Below, piece by piece: positions 1 to 6,436 of a DNA stretch of 17,743 nt. Both the position numbers and the translations under genes were made by a program. Source of the stretch: Zoogloeaceae bacterium (GTDB taxonomy: Bacteria; Pseudomonadota; Gammaproteobacteria; Burkholderiales; Rhodocyclaceae); the NCBI GenBank assembly GCA_031267345.1, contig JAIRZG010000136.1:1-17743 (forward strand). The letters are read 5' to 3'. The notes under the pieces are model-generated. The model was not told the DNA's origin. It saw only the letters and a program-made list of their open reading frames with translations, and did no database searches. How positions within the stretch are numbered: position 1 is the first letter of the stretch; every line of letters begins with the position of its first letter.

Positions 1-222
1 TTGTCCGCACTTGATGCAGGCAGCGAGAAAATCCGTTTCATTCAGCGCCCCCGGCGGACGCAGACGGGCAGGGCGTCCGCGCAGCAGCGGCGCGTAGGCG
101 GAAAGCGCCAGACCGAGTATGCCGCCGACCAGCGCGAGCGAACGCAAAAAAACGCGTCGTGACTGTAAACGTCGGGCAGACGGGCGGTCAGGCGGCGGCG
201 TTTGCAAGAAGGCGTCGTTCAT
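1..222 (-). CDS. nosG: NosG, Tat-exported ferredoxin-type protein (N-terminal part only)
   Basis: The frame is open from an ATG at 222 to the window edge (74 codons), so only the N-terminus is visible. It has a twin-arginine signal: a polar start, then SRRVFLRS at residues 21-28, then a hydrophobic stretch to about residue 44. The first cysteines of an iron-sulphur site follow (C69 and C72, in CIKC). This matches NapG/MauM-like NosG proteins, which carry 4Fe-4S clusters and are thought to pass electrons from quinol towards periplasmic cytochromes in clade II nos systems. The ATG overlaps the nosD stop (ATGA), which indicates translational coupling. NosG is the expected gene after nosD in Wolinella-type clusters. 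The call rests on the Tat motif, the cysteines and the position; the four-cluster pattern itself lies outside the window. Confidence 0.8.
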   Translation of the reverse strand, partial: MNDAFLQTPPPDRPSARRLQSRRVFLRSLALVGGILGLALSAYAPLLRGRPARLRPPGALNETDFLAACIKCGQ

Positions 223-1580
223 GGCGTCATCTGGCGCGCGGGTTTATGAAACAGGGGGCGTTCATCGCGCAGGATCCGGTCCGGATCGGAGAAGGGCGCG
301 AGGCGTTCGAGAAAGTCGATCAGCGCCATCATCGGCGAATTGTAGAAAAAACGCGCGATCGGGATTTCCATCCAGATCTGATCGGTGAAGGCAAAGAGTT
401 CGTGGGGTTGATCACCGATGCCGTCGCCGTCGCGGTCGAAGCCCTGATAATCGTCCCAGTAATTGTTCCGCCATTCGTTGTTGCGCGCGGATCCGCCCCG
501 CCCGCCGTAACTCACCTGGGCGAGATTACCTTCAAAAATGTTGCCGCTCAGGTAATTGCCGCCGACTTCGCTGTTGAACAGGATGCCGACGCCGTTATAG
601 GCCAGACGGTTGCGATGGATTTCTATCGTCGTGTCGGGCTGGAAAGGCGACAGGTCGGAACCAATGCCGATGCCGCAATAGAGGATTTCGTTGTCTTCGA
701 TGCGAACGTTCGAGGATTCCTTGAAGCCGACGCCCATGCCCGTCGCGCCCGTCGAGTGACGAATGATATTACGCCACGCGCCGCCGCCTTCCGCGTACAT
801 GAAATAAATCCCCACGGCGTTGTCGTAAAACCGGTTGTCTTCCACCCGGTTGTCGTTGGCGAACATGAAATGAATCGAATAGCGACTGCGCTGACCGACG
901 TTGCGGCGAAAAACATTGTTGTTGGAATACCAGACCACCGTATCGCGGGAATCGCGGATTTCGTTTTCCTCAATCCGGTTGGCATGGCTGTACCACAGGC
1001 GCAAGGCGTCGCCGCGCGCGCCCAGTTTCAGGTTTTTGGAACGGATACGGGTTTTACGTATCAGGTTGTGATTGGATTGTTTCAGGTCGATGCCGAACAG
1101 GCAGTTGTCGAGGGTGAGATTTTCGATGCGATTGCGGTTGCCGCGCACGTCGAGACAGGAATCATCGGTGTTGTGCGAACTGCCGGAACCGGTTAGACGC
1201 AGACCCCGCAGCGTCGCGTCATTGGTCGCCAGTATGAACACCGTGCCCTTGTCTCCGGCGTCGATAGTGACCTGGCCTTGTCCATCTATGGACAACGGCT
1301 TGTCTACACGCACCGGCCCGGCGTAGTCGCCCGGCGGCGGCTTCAGCAACGAACCGGCGGGCGCTTCGTCAACCAACGTCTGAAAGGGCGGCAGACCGTA
1401 AACGCGCGGGTCGCGCTCAATTAACAGGTAAACGGGTTTTTCCCGATACACGTCGACGCGCGGCATACTGTCCATGTCCGTCTGCGCCAACGCGAAAGCA
1501 GAAAGACAGGCGGAGACGACAAAGGCGAACGCGGCGCGGCGCGTCCGACGCCACAATACCCGTTCGCCATCCGTCCTCAC
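219..1580 (-). CDS. nosD: NosD, periplasmic copper-centre maturation protein
   Basis: A 453-residue protein. The chosen start is a GTG whose GTGA overlaps the nosB stop; an upstream extension would run inside nosB. The N-terminus has basic residues (WRRTRRAAF), a hydrophobic segment and a likely cleavage site after ALA near residue 32. The mature part is a right-handed beta-helix of the CASH/NosD type: many short repeats with N-R/N-x-I/V turns, such as NRIENLTLDNC, NLIRKTRI, NRIEENEI, NVFRRNVG and NRVEDNRF. A conserved WRNNYWDDYQGFD region with a D-rich GDGIGD stretch lies in the C-terminal third. NosD works with the ABC transporter NosFY to deliver sulphur or copper for the CuZ centre of N2O reductase; that role is known from the family. 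It lies between nosB and nosG, as in other clade II clusters. Confidence 0.93.
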   Translation of the reverse strand: MRTDGERVLWRRTRRAAFAFVVSACLSAFALAQTDMDSMPRVDVYREKPVYLLIERDPRVYGLPPFQTLVDEAPAGSLLKPPPGDYAGPVRVDKPLSIDGQGQVTIDAGDKGTVFILATNDATLRGLRLTGSGSSHNTDDSCLDVRGNRNRIENLTLDNCLFGIDLKQSNHNLIRKTRIRSKNLKLGARGDALRLWYSHANRIEENEIRDSRDTVVWYSNNNVFRRNVGQRSRYSIHFMFANDNRVEDNRFYDNAVGIYFMYAEGGGAWRNIIRHSTGATGMGVGFKESSNVRIEDNEILYCGIGIGSDLSPFQPDTTIEIHRNRLAYNGVGILFNSEVGGNYLSGNIFEGNLAQVSYGGRGGSARNNEWRNNYWDDYQGFDRDGDGIGDQPHELFAFTDQIWMEIPIARFFYNSPMMALIDFLERLAPFSDPDRILRDERPLFHKPARQMTP

Positions 1581-2554
1581 GGTTTGGCGTCCTCTTGCAA
1601 TTGCTTGCGCCGGATCAGCACAGCCAGCATCAGGCAGACGAATACCAGCACCAGAAGGGCGAAACCCCAGGTGGGATAGGAGAAGGTCGAAAACTGCGCC
1701 ACCTTGCCTTCGCCGAATACGGTCGGCATGAAAGGTTTGACAGTGAAAGCACCCCAAGGATGCAGGTTATGACCAAAGAACCACAGCCAACCCGCATAGG
1801 TGACGACAAAAAAGAGCGGCAACAACGCGGGCACGAACGCCAGCAATAACTGGAAGGAACGGATTTTCAGCGTACCGAGGACAACGATTATCATCGCCAG
1901 CACAAGACCGACGATGACGGTCACGCTGGCGTACAGCACTGTATTTCCCCAAGCCTGAATACGCTCCGGCTCCTTGAAGAAGCTTCCCGTTTCCAGCATG
2001 TAATGCTGCACCTGTTGTTCCAGATGACCGAGTACGAACTGATCGACCACGATCCAGGCGAACAGCACAAGAAAGCCAACGGAGAGCACGAGCACGCGAC
2101 CTTTTGGCTTGGGCAACGCGAAGGCGAGCAGCATCACGGCGAAAAAGCCGAAAAAGAATTTCGCCAGCGGTCGTTCAACCGGCGCGCCGGTTTCGATTGG
2201 AAACATGCCAACGTAATGATTGATGGTATTCATCTCGTGTACACAATCCAGACCCTGGGCGCCCTGATCGAGGTTGCGTCCGGCGTCCGTGATCGGGTTG
2301 TAGCGTTCGTCGTCACCCGACAGGTCTTTCTGGATGAGTTCATCCGCCATGCGCGTGCCCTGCGCCGCCGCCGTGCAACCATTCGCCACGCGGTCGAAAT
2401 GAAAATGGATGCGGATGCCATCCGGAAAGGCTTCCGGCGGATAATTCGGCGCGGTCAGGGAAACCCACCAGATCGGGGCGAAATACGCCGCGATCATCAG
2501 CGCGAGCGCGCTCAAGGTGAGGACGGCGACGAGAAAATTGCGTTTGTCGAACAC
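1577..2554 (-). CDS. nosB: NosB-like polytopic membrane protein of clade II nos clusters
   Basis: A 325-residue inner-membrane protein with about six predicted membrane segments (roughly residues 9-31, 130-148, 153-172, 205-228, 236-260 and 296-314). A large loop of about 100 residues lies between the first two and contains C60, C104 and the motif HEMNTINHYVGM (106-117). The start is a GTG at 2554 with an AAAGGA ribosome site about 9 nt upstream; the preceding cytochrome gene ends 22 nt away. NosB is a marker of clade II nos clusters and usually lies close downstream of nosZ; its biochemical role is unsettled, with proposals including help in maturation or electron transfer. The assignment comes from position, topology and the His-rich motif. 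I did not compare it with a database, so the symbol carries more doubt than the fact that it is a nos-cluster membrane protein. Confidence 0.8.
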   Translation of the reverse strand: MFDKRNFLVAVLTLSALALMIAAYFAPIWWVSLTAPNYPPEAFPDGIRIHFHFDRVANGCTAAAQGTRMADELIQKDLSGDDERYNPITDAGRNLDQGAQGLDCVHEMNTINHYVGMFPIETGAPVERPLAKFFFGFFAVMLLAFALPKPKGRVLVLSVGFLVLFAWIVVDQFVLGHLEQQVQHYMLETGSFFKEPERIQAWGNTVLYASVTVIVGLVLAMIIVVLGTLKIRSFQLLLAFVPALLPLFFVVTYAGWLWFFGHNLHPWGAFTVKPFMPTVFGEGKVAQFSTFSYPTWGFALLVLVFVCLMLAVLIRRKQLQEDAKP

Positions 2555-2576
2555 AGGCGGATATCCTTTCGTGCGA

Positions 2577-3290
2577 TTATTTCTTCTGCGCGCACATGGC
2601 GCCCGGCATGGACAGGCTGGCCTGATAGGCGGAGATGGCGATGAGTTGCGCGTCCGTGTAGGGACGGATGACCTTCATCATGTCCGGGTTGGCGTTGCGG
2701 CGCTTGCCATCGCGGATTTCCGTCATCTGCCGCAGCAGGTACTGATAATGCTGTCCGGCAATCACCGGGTAAAACAGCTTCTTGTCGCCTTCGCCGTTCT
2801 TGCCGTGGCATTCCAGACATTGCTGTTCATAGAGCTTCCTGCCTGCGGCGATCTGGACAGCGGCGTCCGTGCCCTCATATTTGCCGTGCGTGGTCGGAAT
2901 GCAAAGATGTTCGATGAACGCGGATACGTCCGCCAGTTCCTGCGGGTCAGTCAGGGAAACCGCGAAGGGATACATGGTCGGATTATCGCGCATCCCGGCG
3001 CGAATGTCGGCCATCTGCTTGATCAGCACGGTGGTGTGCTGACCCGCCAATTGCGGAAAGGTGCCATCCGGCCGCCCCGCGCCTGAAGGCAGGTGACAGG
3101 CGCCGCAAATCTCGTAGGCTTCCTCGCCGCGTTCAATGTCGCCTTTCAGTCGCAGGGCTTCGAGCTTTTCGCCCTGCTGGGCGTTCCATTGATACCTGTT
3201 GCTTTCGATGCCTTCCTGCTTCGCGGGCGGCGGCCCGGCAAAAGCGATGGTCGAACAGAATACTGCGCTCCAGAACAATGTGGTTTTCAT
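2577..3290 (-). CDS. Dihaem c-type cytochrome (c4-like) of the nos cluster
   Basis: A 237-residue exported cytochrome. The ATG at 3290 is chosen because AGGAGAG lies 8 nt upstream and a signal peptide starts there (MKTTLFWSAVFCSTIAFAG, cleaved near residue 19). There are two haem-binding sites, CGACH (C62, C65, H66) and CLECH (C158, C161, H162). Each is followed by a similar tail, x-AGQH-x-x-x-L-x-x-QM, with candidate axial methionines M106 and M204/M205, so the protein is an internal duplication of one class I domain, as in cytochrome c4/c553. It probably carries electrons in the periplasm to NosZ or receives them from NosG or the bc1 complex; this follows from location, not from any direct mark. 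It sits 75 nt after the monohaem cytochrome and 22 nt before nosB. Confidence 0.88.
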   Translation of the reverse strand: MKTTLFWSAVFCSTIAFAGPPPAKQEGIESNRYQWNAQQGEKLEALRLKGDIERGEEAYEICGACHLPSGAGRPDGTFPQLAGQHTTVLIKQMADIRAGMRDNPTMYPFAVSLTDPQELADVSAFIEHLCIPTTHGKYEGTDAAVQIAAGRKLYEQQCLECHGKNGEGDKKLFYPVIAGQHYQYLLRQMTEIRDGKRRNANPDMMKVIRPYTDAQLIAISAYQASLSMPGAMCAQKK

Positions 3291-3365
3291 TTTCTCTCTC
3301 CTGATGTGAGAATCCATCAACTCCTGCTTGTGGGCGTTGTCATGCGTGTCCGTACAGGATGCGGC

Positions 3366-3680
3366 CTAGGGTTTCAGAGTGGCGACATAGCGGGCCAGCA
3401 CGGCGATTTCCGCTTCATCGACCAGGTGCATGATGCCCTGCATCGCCGCCGAGTTGGCGTTCTTGCGCGCGCCCGACTTGATGTCTTTCATTTGCTGTTC
3501 GAGATAGGCCGCGTTTTGTCCGGCGATTTTAGGGTAGTCTGGCAGCAGGGGTTTGTCCCCACGCGGGCCGTGACAGGCGACGCAGGTCTTTTCGGCATAC
3601 AGTTTCGCCCCGTCTGGTTCCGCCGCCGCTACCGTTATCGACGCCAACAGCAAGACCTGTGGGAAAATCCACAGTTTCAT
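3366..3680 (-). CDS. Monohaem c-type cytochrome (c553/class I) of the nos cluster
   Basis: A 104-residue small cytochrome with a Sec signal (MKLWIFPQVLLLASITVAAA, cleaved near residue 20), one haem site CVACH (C33, C36, H37) and a candidate axial methionine M80 within NSAAMQG. The motif KIAGQNAAYLEQQM resembles both halves of the dihaem cytochrome downstream (AGQHxxxLxxQM), so the two genes are probably related by duplication. AAGGAGAG lies about 8 nt before the ATG. The gene is 90 nt downstream of nosZ, and the gap contains a strong stem-loop. It is a plausible direct electron donor to NosZ, taking the role that a fused C-terminal cytochrome domain plays in epsilonproteobacterial NosZ; that comparison is inference. 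Confidence 0.87.
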   Translation of the reverse strand: MKLWIFPQVLLLASITVAAAEPDGAKLYAEKTCVACHGPRGDKPLLPDYPKIAGQNAAYLEQQMKDIKSGARKNANSAAMQGIMHLVDEAEIAVLARYVATLKP

Positions 3681-3715
3681 GCGTGCTCTCCTTTGTGAAA
3701 ATCCTTCCTCCCGGA

Positions 3716-3750
3716 ACCGGGCGCGGCGACAAATCCGCCGACAACCCGGT
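3716..3750 (-). other. Strong stem-loop between nosZ and the cytochrome gene
   Basis: Outer arms ACCGGG and CCCGGT (3716-3721 and 3745-3750) enclose inner arms CGGCG and CGCCG (3724-3728 and 3736-3740) around a 7-nt loop. On the minus transcript it falls 21 nt after the nosZ stop and 36 nt before the next start. No U-tract follows, so it is more like an mRNA-stability or processing element than a rho-independent terminator. It could protect the nosZ end of the operon mRNA. The structure is read from the sequence; the function is inferred. Confidence 0.6.
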
Positions 3751-3770
3751 CCGTAGAGCGGTCAAAAACC

Positions 3771-6056
3771 TTACTTGGCCTTTTGCGCGTTGTTCTGCTC
3801 CAAATACGTCTTGGCGCGCAGCCCGATGTCGGCAGCCTTGACCTGATACTGCCAGACCTGCTCGGCCCACAAGGTCGCCTGTTCCCAGTCCTTCTTCGCC
3901 GCCGCCGCTTCATGCCGCGCCTTGGCGTCCGCGATCTTGTTCAACTGGTCGGTGGCGTCTTCCACCATGGCCACAACAGCAGGGAAGCTCTTGTAATTGA
4001 CACCCGTGATGTACCCGACCACGGAATCAATGACCGCCTGCGTTTCCGCGATGGTTTTCAGCCGCGCCCGATAATTCGCCTCGGTATAGTTCGCCTTGGC
4101 GATGGCGCTCGCGCCTTGCGCTTTCCAGCCTTTCGGCTTGACCAGCAGATAGCCCATCATCTCCAGGTGCAGCGCTGAACAGAACTCGGTGCAGTAGTAC
4201 GGATAGACGCCTTCCTTGTCTGCGATGAATTTCACCGCCACTGTCTTGCCGGGTTCGATCGAGGCATGGATGTTGTAAGCGGAGATGGCGAAGCCGTGCG
4301 TTTCGTCCTGCGCGCGCTCAAGATTGGTGAGGTTGATCGTCACTTCGTCGCCCACTTCCACCTCTATGGTTTCCGGCGTAATGTGCGAACGGATCAGCGT
4401 ACCCTTGACCTCGACCTTGTTGCCCTGGCGTGTGGTCACTTCCTCGCCGGCGCGCACCGCCCCCGCATGGGGAGCGTTCGTGCGGGAATCCGTGCCGGAC
4501 CTGTAGCGCACGCCAGGTCTCAGCTTGGCGGCTTCGATGGCGACAGCATAGTGCGGTTCGCCTAACGGAATCGGCATGTCGTAGAGCAACTGCATCTTGT
4601 CGTTCGAGATGTCGATCAACTGGTGGTTTTGCGGATGCAACGGCCCGACGGGATTGAAACGGTCGATCGACAGCTTGTTCAGCGCGACCAGATAGCGCCC
4701 CTTCGGATCGACCGAATCGCCTTCCATCGTCATCAGGTGGCCGATGTTGTAATGCACCGAGATCTTGTCCAGCACCTTGCCGGCGCAGTAATCCCACTTG
4801 ACGACCTGCGAATCGACGTAGAGCGAAGTGTAGGCCACGCATCGCCTGGCGTCATACTGCGTGTGCAGCGGCCCAAGACCCAGTTGCACCTGGGTTTGCA
4901 GCGCGTCCTTCATGCTGATGACCGGAATGCCATACGGGTCTTTCGACTCGAATTTCCCGGCCTTGATCGCCGCCATGATTTTCTCGAAGGAAAACACCGA
5001 TACATGGGTATCGAGCTTGCCGGAAACGATGATGAACCTGCCATCGGGCGTCACATCCGCGCCATGCGGCGATTTCGGCTCCGGCGCCAGGAAGAGGATA
5101 CCTTCCTTGACCGCCGTATCTATCGTCAGCACGTTGTGTCCGTTGATTTTTCTGGCCTTGCCCTGCTTGACCAGTTCCGCCGCCTTTTTCCAGTTGACGA
5201 TGTGCAGATAGTCGGTGTCCTTGGCCGAACAGCCTGCTTCATACGGCGGCCTGCCCTTCTCGATTCCGCCAACATAGCGTTCGGAACAGAAGGAATTGGT
5301 GAACGACCAGCCGTCGGACGGCCCCTTGCCGGCATCGGTCACATCCTGGGCATAGGGCGGCAATTCCACGGAGAAGGATTCCTCCGGAAGGATGCGCCCT
5401 GCTTTGCGGTCGAATTTCCAGTAGGTGATGCCGCCGCGATATTTCTCGTTGAAGGCTTCCAGCGGCTGGAACTCGTTTTCGAGCGGCGCGGCGTACTGGG
5501 CGGCTTGCAGGATGTATTCGGTGTTCGGCGTCACGAAACCACCGCCGTGCTCGGATTTGAACACCGGGTTCACCACGATCTGCTTGGTTTCAAAATCGCG
5601 CAAATCGATGACCGCGATGCGCGGATTGGCCTTGTCGTCGATGAACAGGAACTGACCGTCATACTTGCCCTGCGTTTCGGAAACCGCCGGATGGTGGCTG
5701 TCGCCCCAGGTAATTTCCTTGCCGTTGATCGCGCCCGCCTTCAGAATCGCGCGCGAACTCTCATCGTAACCGTACCCCTGCCAGGGTTCCGGCGTAAACA
5801 CCGCGATGTACTTGAGAATGCGCATTGATGGCACGCCATAGACGATGACCTGTCCCGACTGCCCGCCCGACGAAAAGGCGACAAATTCGTCGCGCTTGCC
5901 GGTGGGCACGTAGGTCTTAGCGGCGGACAACACATCCTGCTGGCTCAAGCCCCGTCGTTTCAGGACATCCTGGAGGTTTTCCGCCGACCATGCCGCGCTC
6001 CCCAGCCCCATGCCAAGCGCCAGGGCCAGCGCGCCTAATTTGATACAAGTGCTCAT
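3771..6056 (-). CDS. nosZ: Clade II (atypical) nitrous oxide reductase NosZ
   Basis: Reduces N2O to N2 in the periplasm, 761 residues. The ATG at 6056 has GAGAGGGG about 10 nt upstream and begins a Sec-type signal (MSTCIKLGALALALGMGLG, no twin arginine, cleaved near A24), the hallmark of clade II. Candidate CuZ ligands lie along the beta-propeller: H121 and H122 in GDSHHPA, then His in HGGGF, HGADVTP, GPLHTQYD, YNIGHLMT and PQNHQL. The cupredoxin domain has the CuA set C622, C626, H630 and M633 in CTEFCSALHLEM, with an upstream HGFAISAYNIH. About 115 helical, lysine/alanine-rich residues follow CuA; they hold no CxxCH, unlike the haem-bearing tail of Wolinella NosZ. It is the first gene of the operon, divergent from a sensor kinase, with electron-transfer and maturation genes downstream. 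Confidence 0.97.
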   Translation of the reverse strand: MSTCIKLGALALALGMGLGSAAWSAENLQDVLKRRGLSQQDVLSAAKTYVPTGKRDEFVAFSSGGQSGQVIVYGVPSMRILKYIAVFTPEPWQGYGYDESSRAILKAGAINGKEITWGDSHHPAVSETQGKYDGQFLFIDDKANPRIAVIDLRDFETKQIVVNPVFKSEHGGGFVTPNTEYILQAAQYAAPLENEFQPLEAFNEKYRGGITYWKFDRKAGRILPEESFSVELPPYAQDVTDAGKGPSDGWSFTNSFCSERYVGGIEKGRPPYEAGCSAKDTDYLHIVNWKKAAELVKQGKARKINGHNVLTIDTAVKEGILFLAPEPKSPHGADVTPDGRFIIVSGKLDTHVSVFSFEKIMAAIKAGKFESKDPYGIPVISMKDALQTQVQLGLGPLHTQYDARRCVAYTSLYVDSQVVKWDYCAGKVLDKISVHYNIGHLMTMEGDSVDPKGRYLVALNKLSIDRFNPVGPLHPQNHQLIDISNDKMQLLYDMPIPLGEPHYAVAIEAAKLRPGVRYRSGTDSRTNAPHAGAVRAGEEVTTRQGNKVEVKGTLIRSHITPETIEVEVGDEVTINLTNLERAQDETHGFAISAYNIHASIEPGKTVAVKFIADKEGVYPYYCTEFCSALHLEMMGYLLVKPKGWKAQGASAIAKANYTEANYRARLKTIAETQAVIDSVVGYITGVNYKSFPAVVAMVEDATDQLNKIADAKARHEAAAAKKDWEQATLWAEQVWQYQVKAADIGLRAKTYLEQNNAQKAK

Positions 6057-6436
6057 TTTGGATACCCCTCTCACAAAATCAATTTTTTGAAATCGGCGGC
6101 CTGCTTGCGGCATTGCCGCTGAAGTGCGCGTATCGTTCTACGCTGGTATCGGATTATGCTACGGATGAGCAGACTTTGACAGGGTAAGAATGCTGATTTT
6201 GAGACTAGGACGACACGCCCGACAAACTAGGAATATTCCTGTTTTCAGGGGATGAGCGGAGGTCCGGCATCCGGAGCAATCGCCCCTGCGACGCTCATGC
6301 AGAAGTCCGGCGCCAGGAACGAAAAGCGTTGTCCGAACCGCCGAAGCCGTGATCCCGGAAGCGACGCCGGATTGAAAGGACTTCCGCAAAGGAGTAGCAT
6401 TCACCATATAAAAAATATCATATAAACGGACGCGCG
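6057..6436. promoter_or_regulatory. Divergent nosZ / sensor-kinase control region (380 bp)
   Basis: No convincing gene lies here. Visible elements are two direct copies of ACTAGGA 22 bp apart (6204-6210 and 6226-6232), a perfect palindrome AGGAATATTCCT (6229-6240), an adjoining inverted repeat CCTG-TTTT-CAGG (6238-6249), and ATCAA-TTTT-TTGAA just before the nosZ ribosome site (6078-6091). A minus-strand CATAAT (6153-6158) could be a -10 for nosZ but lacks a good -35. A small hairpin TCCGG-CAT-CCGGA lies near 6262. I found no complete FNR box (TTGAT-N4-ATCAA); TTGAC at 6176-6180 is at most a half site. The ACTAGGA pair and the palindrome are the best operator candidates. Confidence 0.55.
6372..6400 (+). 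promoter_or_regulatory. Candidate sigma-70 promoter of the sensor operon
   Basis: TTGAAA (6372-6377), a 17-bp spacer and TAGCAT (6395-6400) match sigma-70 hexamers 5/6 and 4/6. The predicted transcript would start near 6407, about 30 nt before the kinase ATG at 6437. The stretch 6405-6425 is markedly AT-rich. Confidence 0.4.

Noticed and set aside
159..1196. Long plus-strand open frame (345 codons) opposite nosD
   Set aside because: It is antisense to a well-supported NosD beta-helix protein, and its length follows from GC-rich codon use on the other strand; no family resemblance.
4623..5828. Long plus-strand open frame (401 codons) opposite nosZ
   Set aside because: It mirrors the NosZ coding strand; NosZ has all copper-ligand motifs, so this frame is a shadow.
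6063..6069. TACCCCT matching a NarL heptamer (TACYYMT) just before nosZ
   Set aside because: It is the complement of the nosZ ribosome-binding site (AGGGG), and no paired second heptamer was seen.
6176..6189. TTGAC-N4-TAAGA as an FNR/DNR site
   Set aside because: Only the first half site fits; the second half does not match ATCAA.
6252..6423. 56-codon plus-strand frame in the nosZ divergent region
   Set aside because: The G-rich ribosome-like stretch touches the ATG, the residues have random character (Arg/Ser/Gly), and the frame runs through the candidate promoter.
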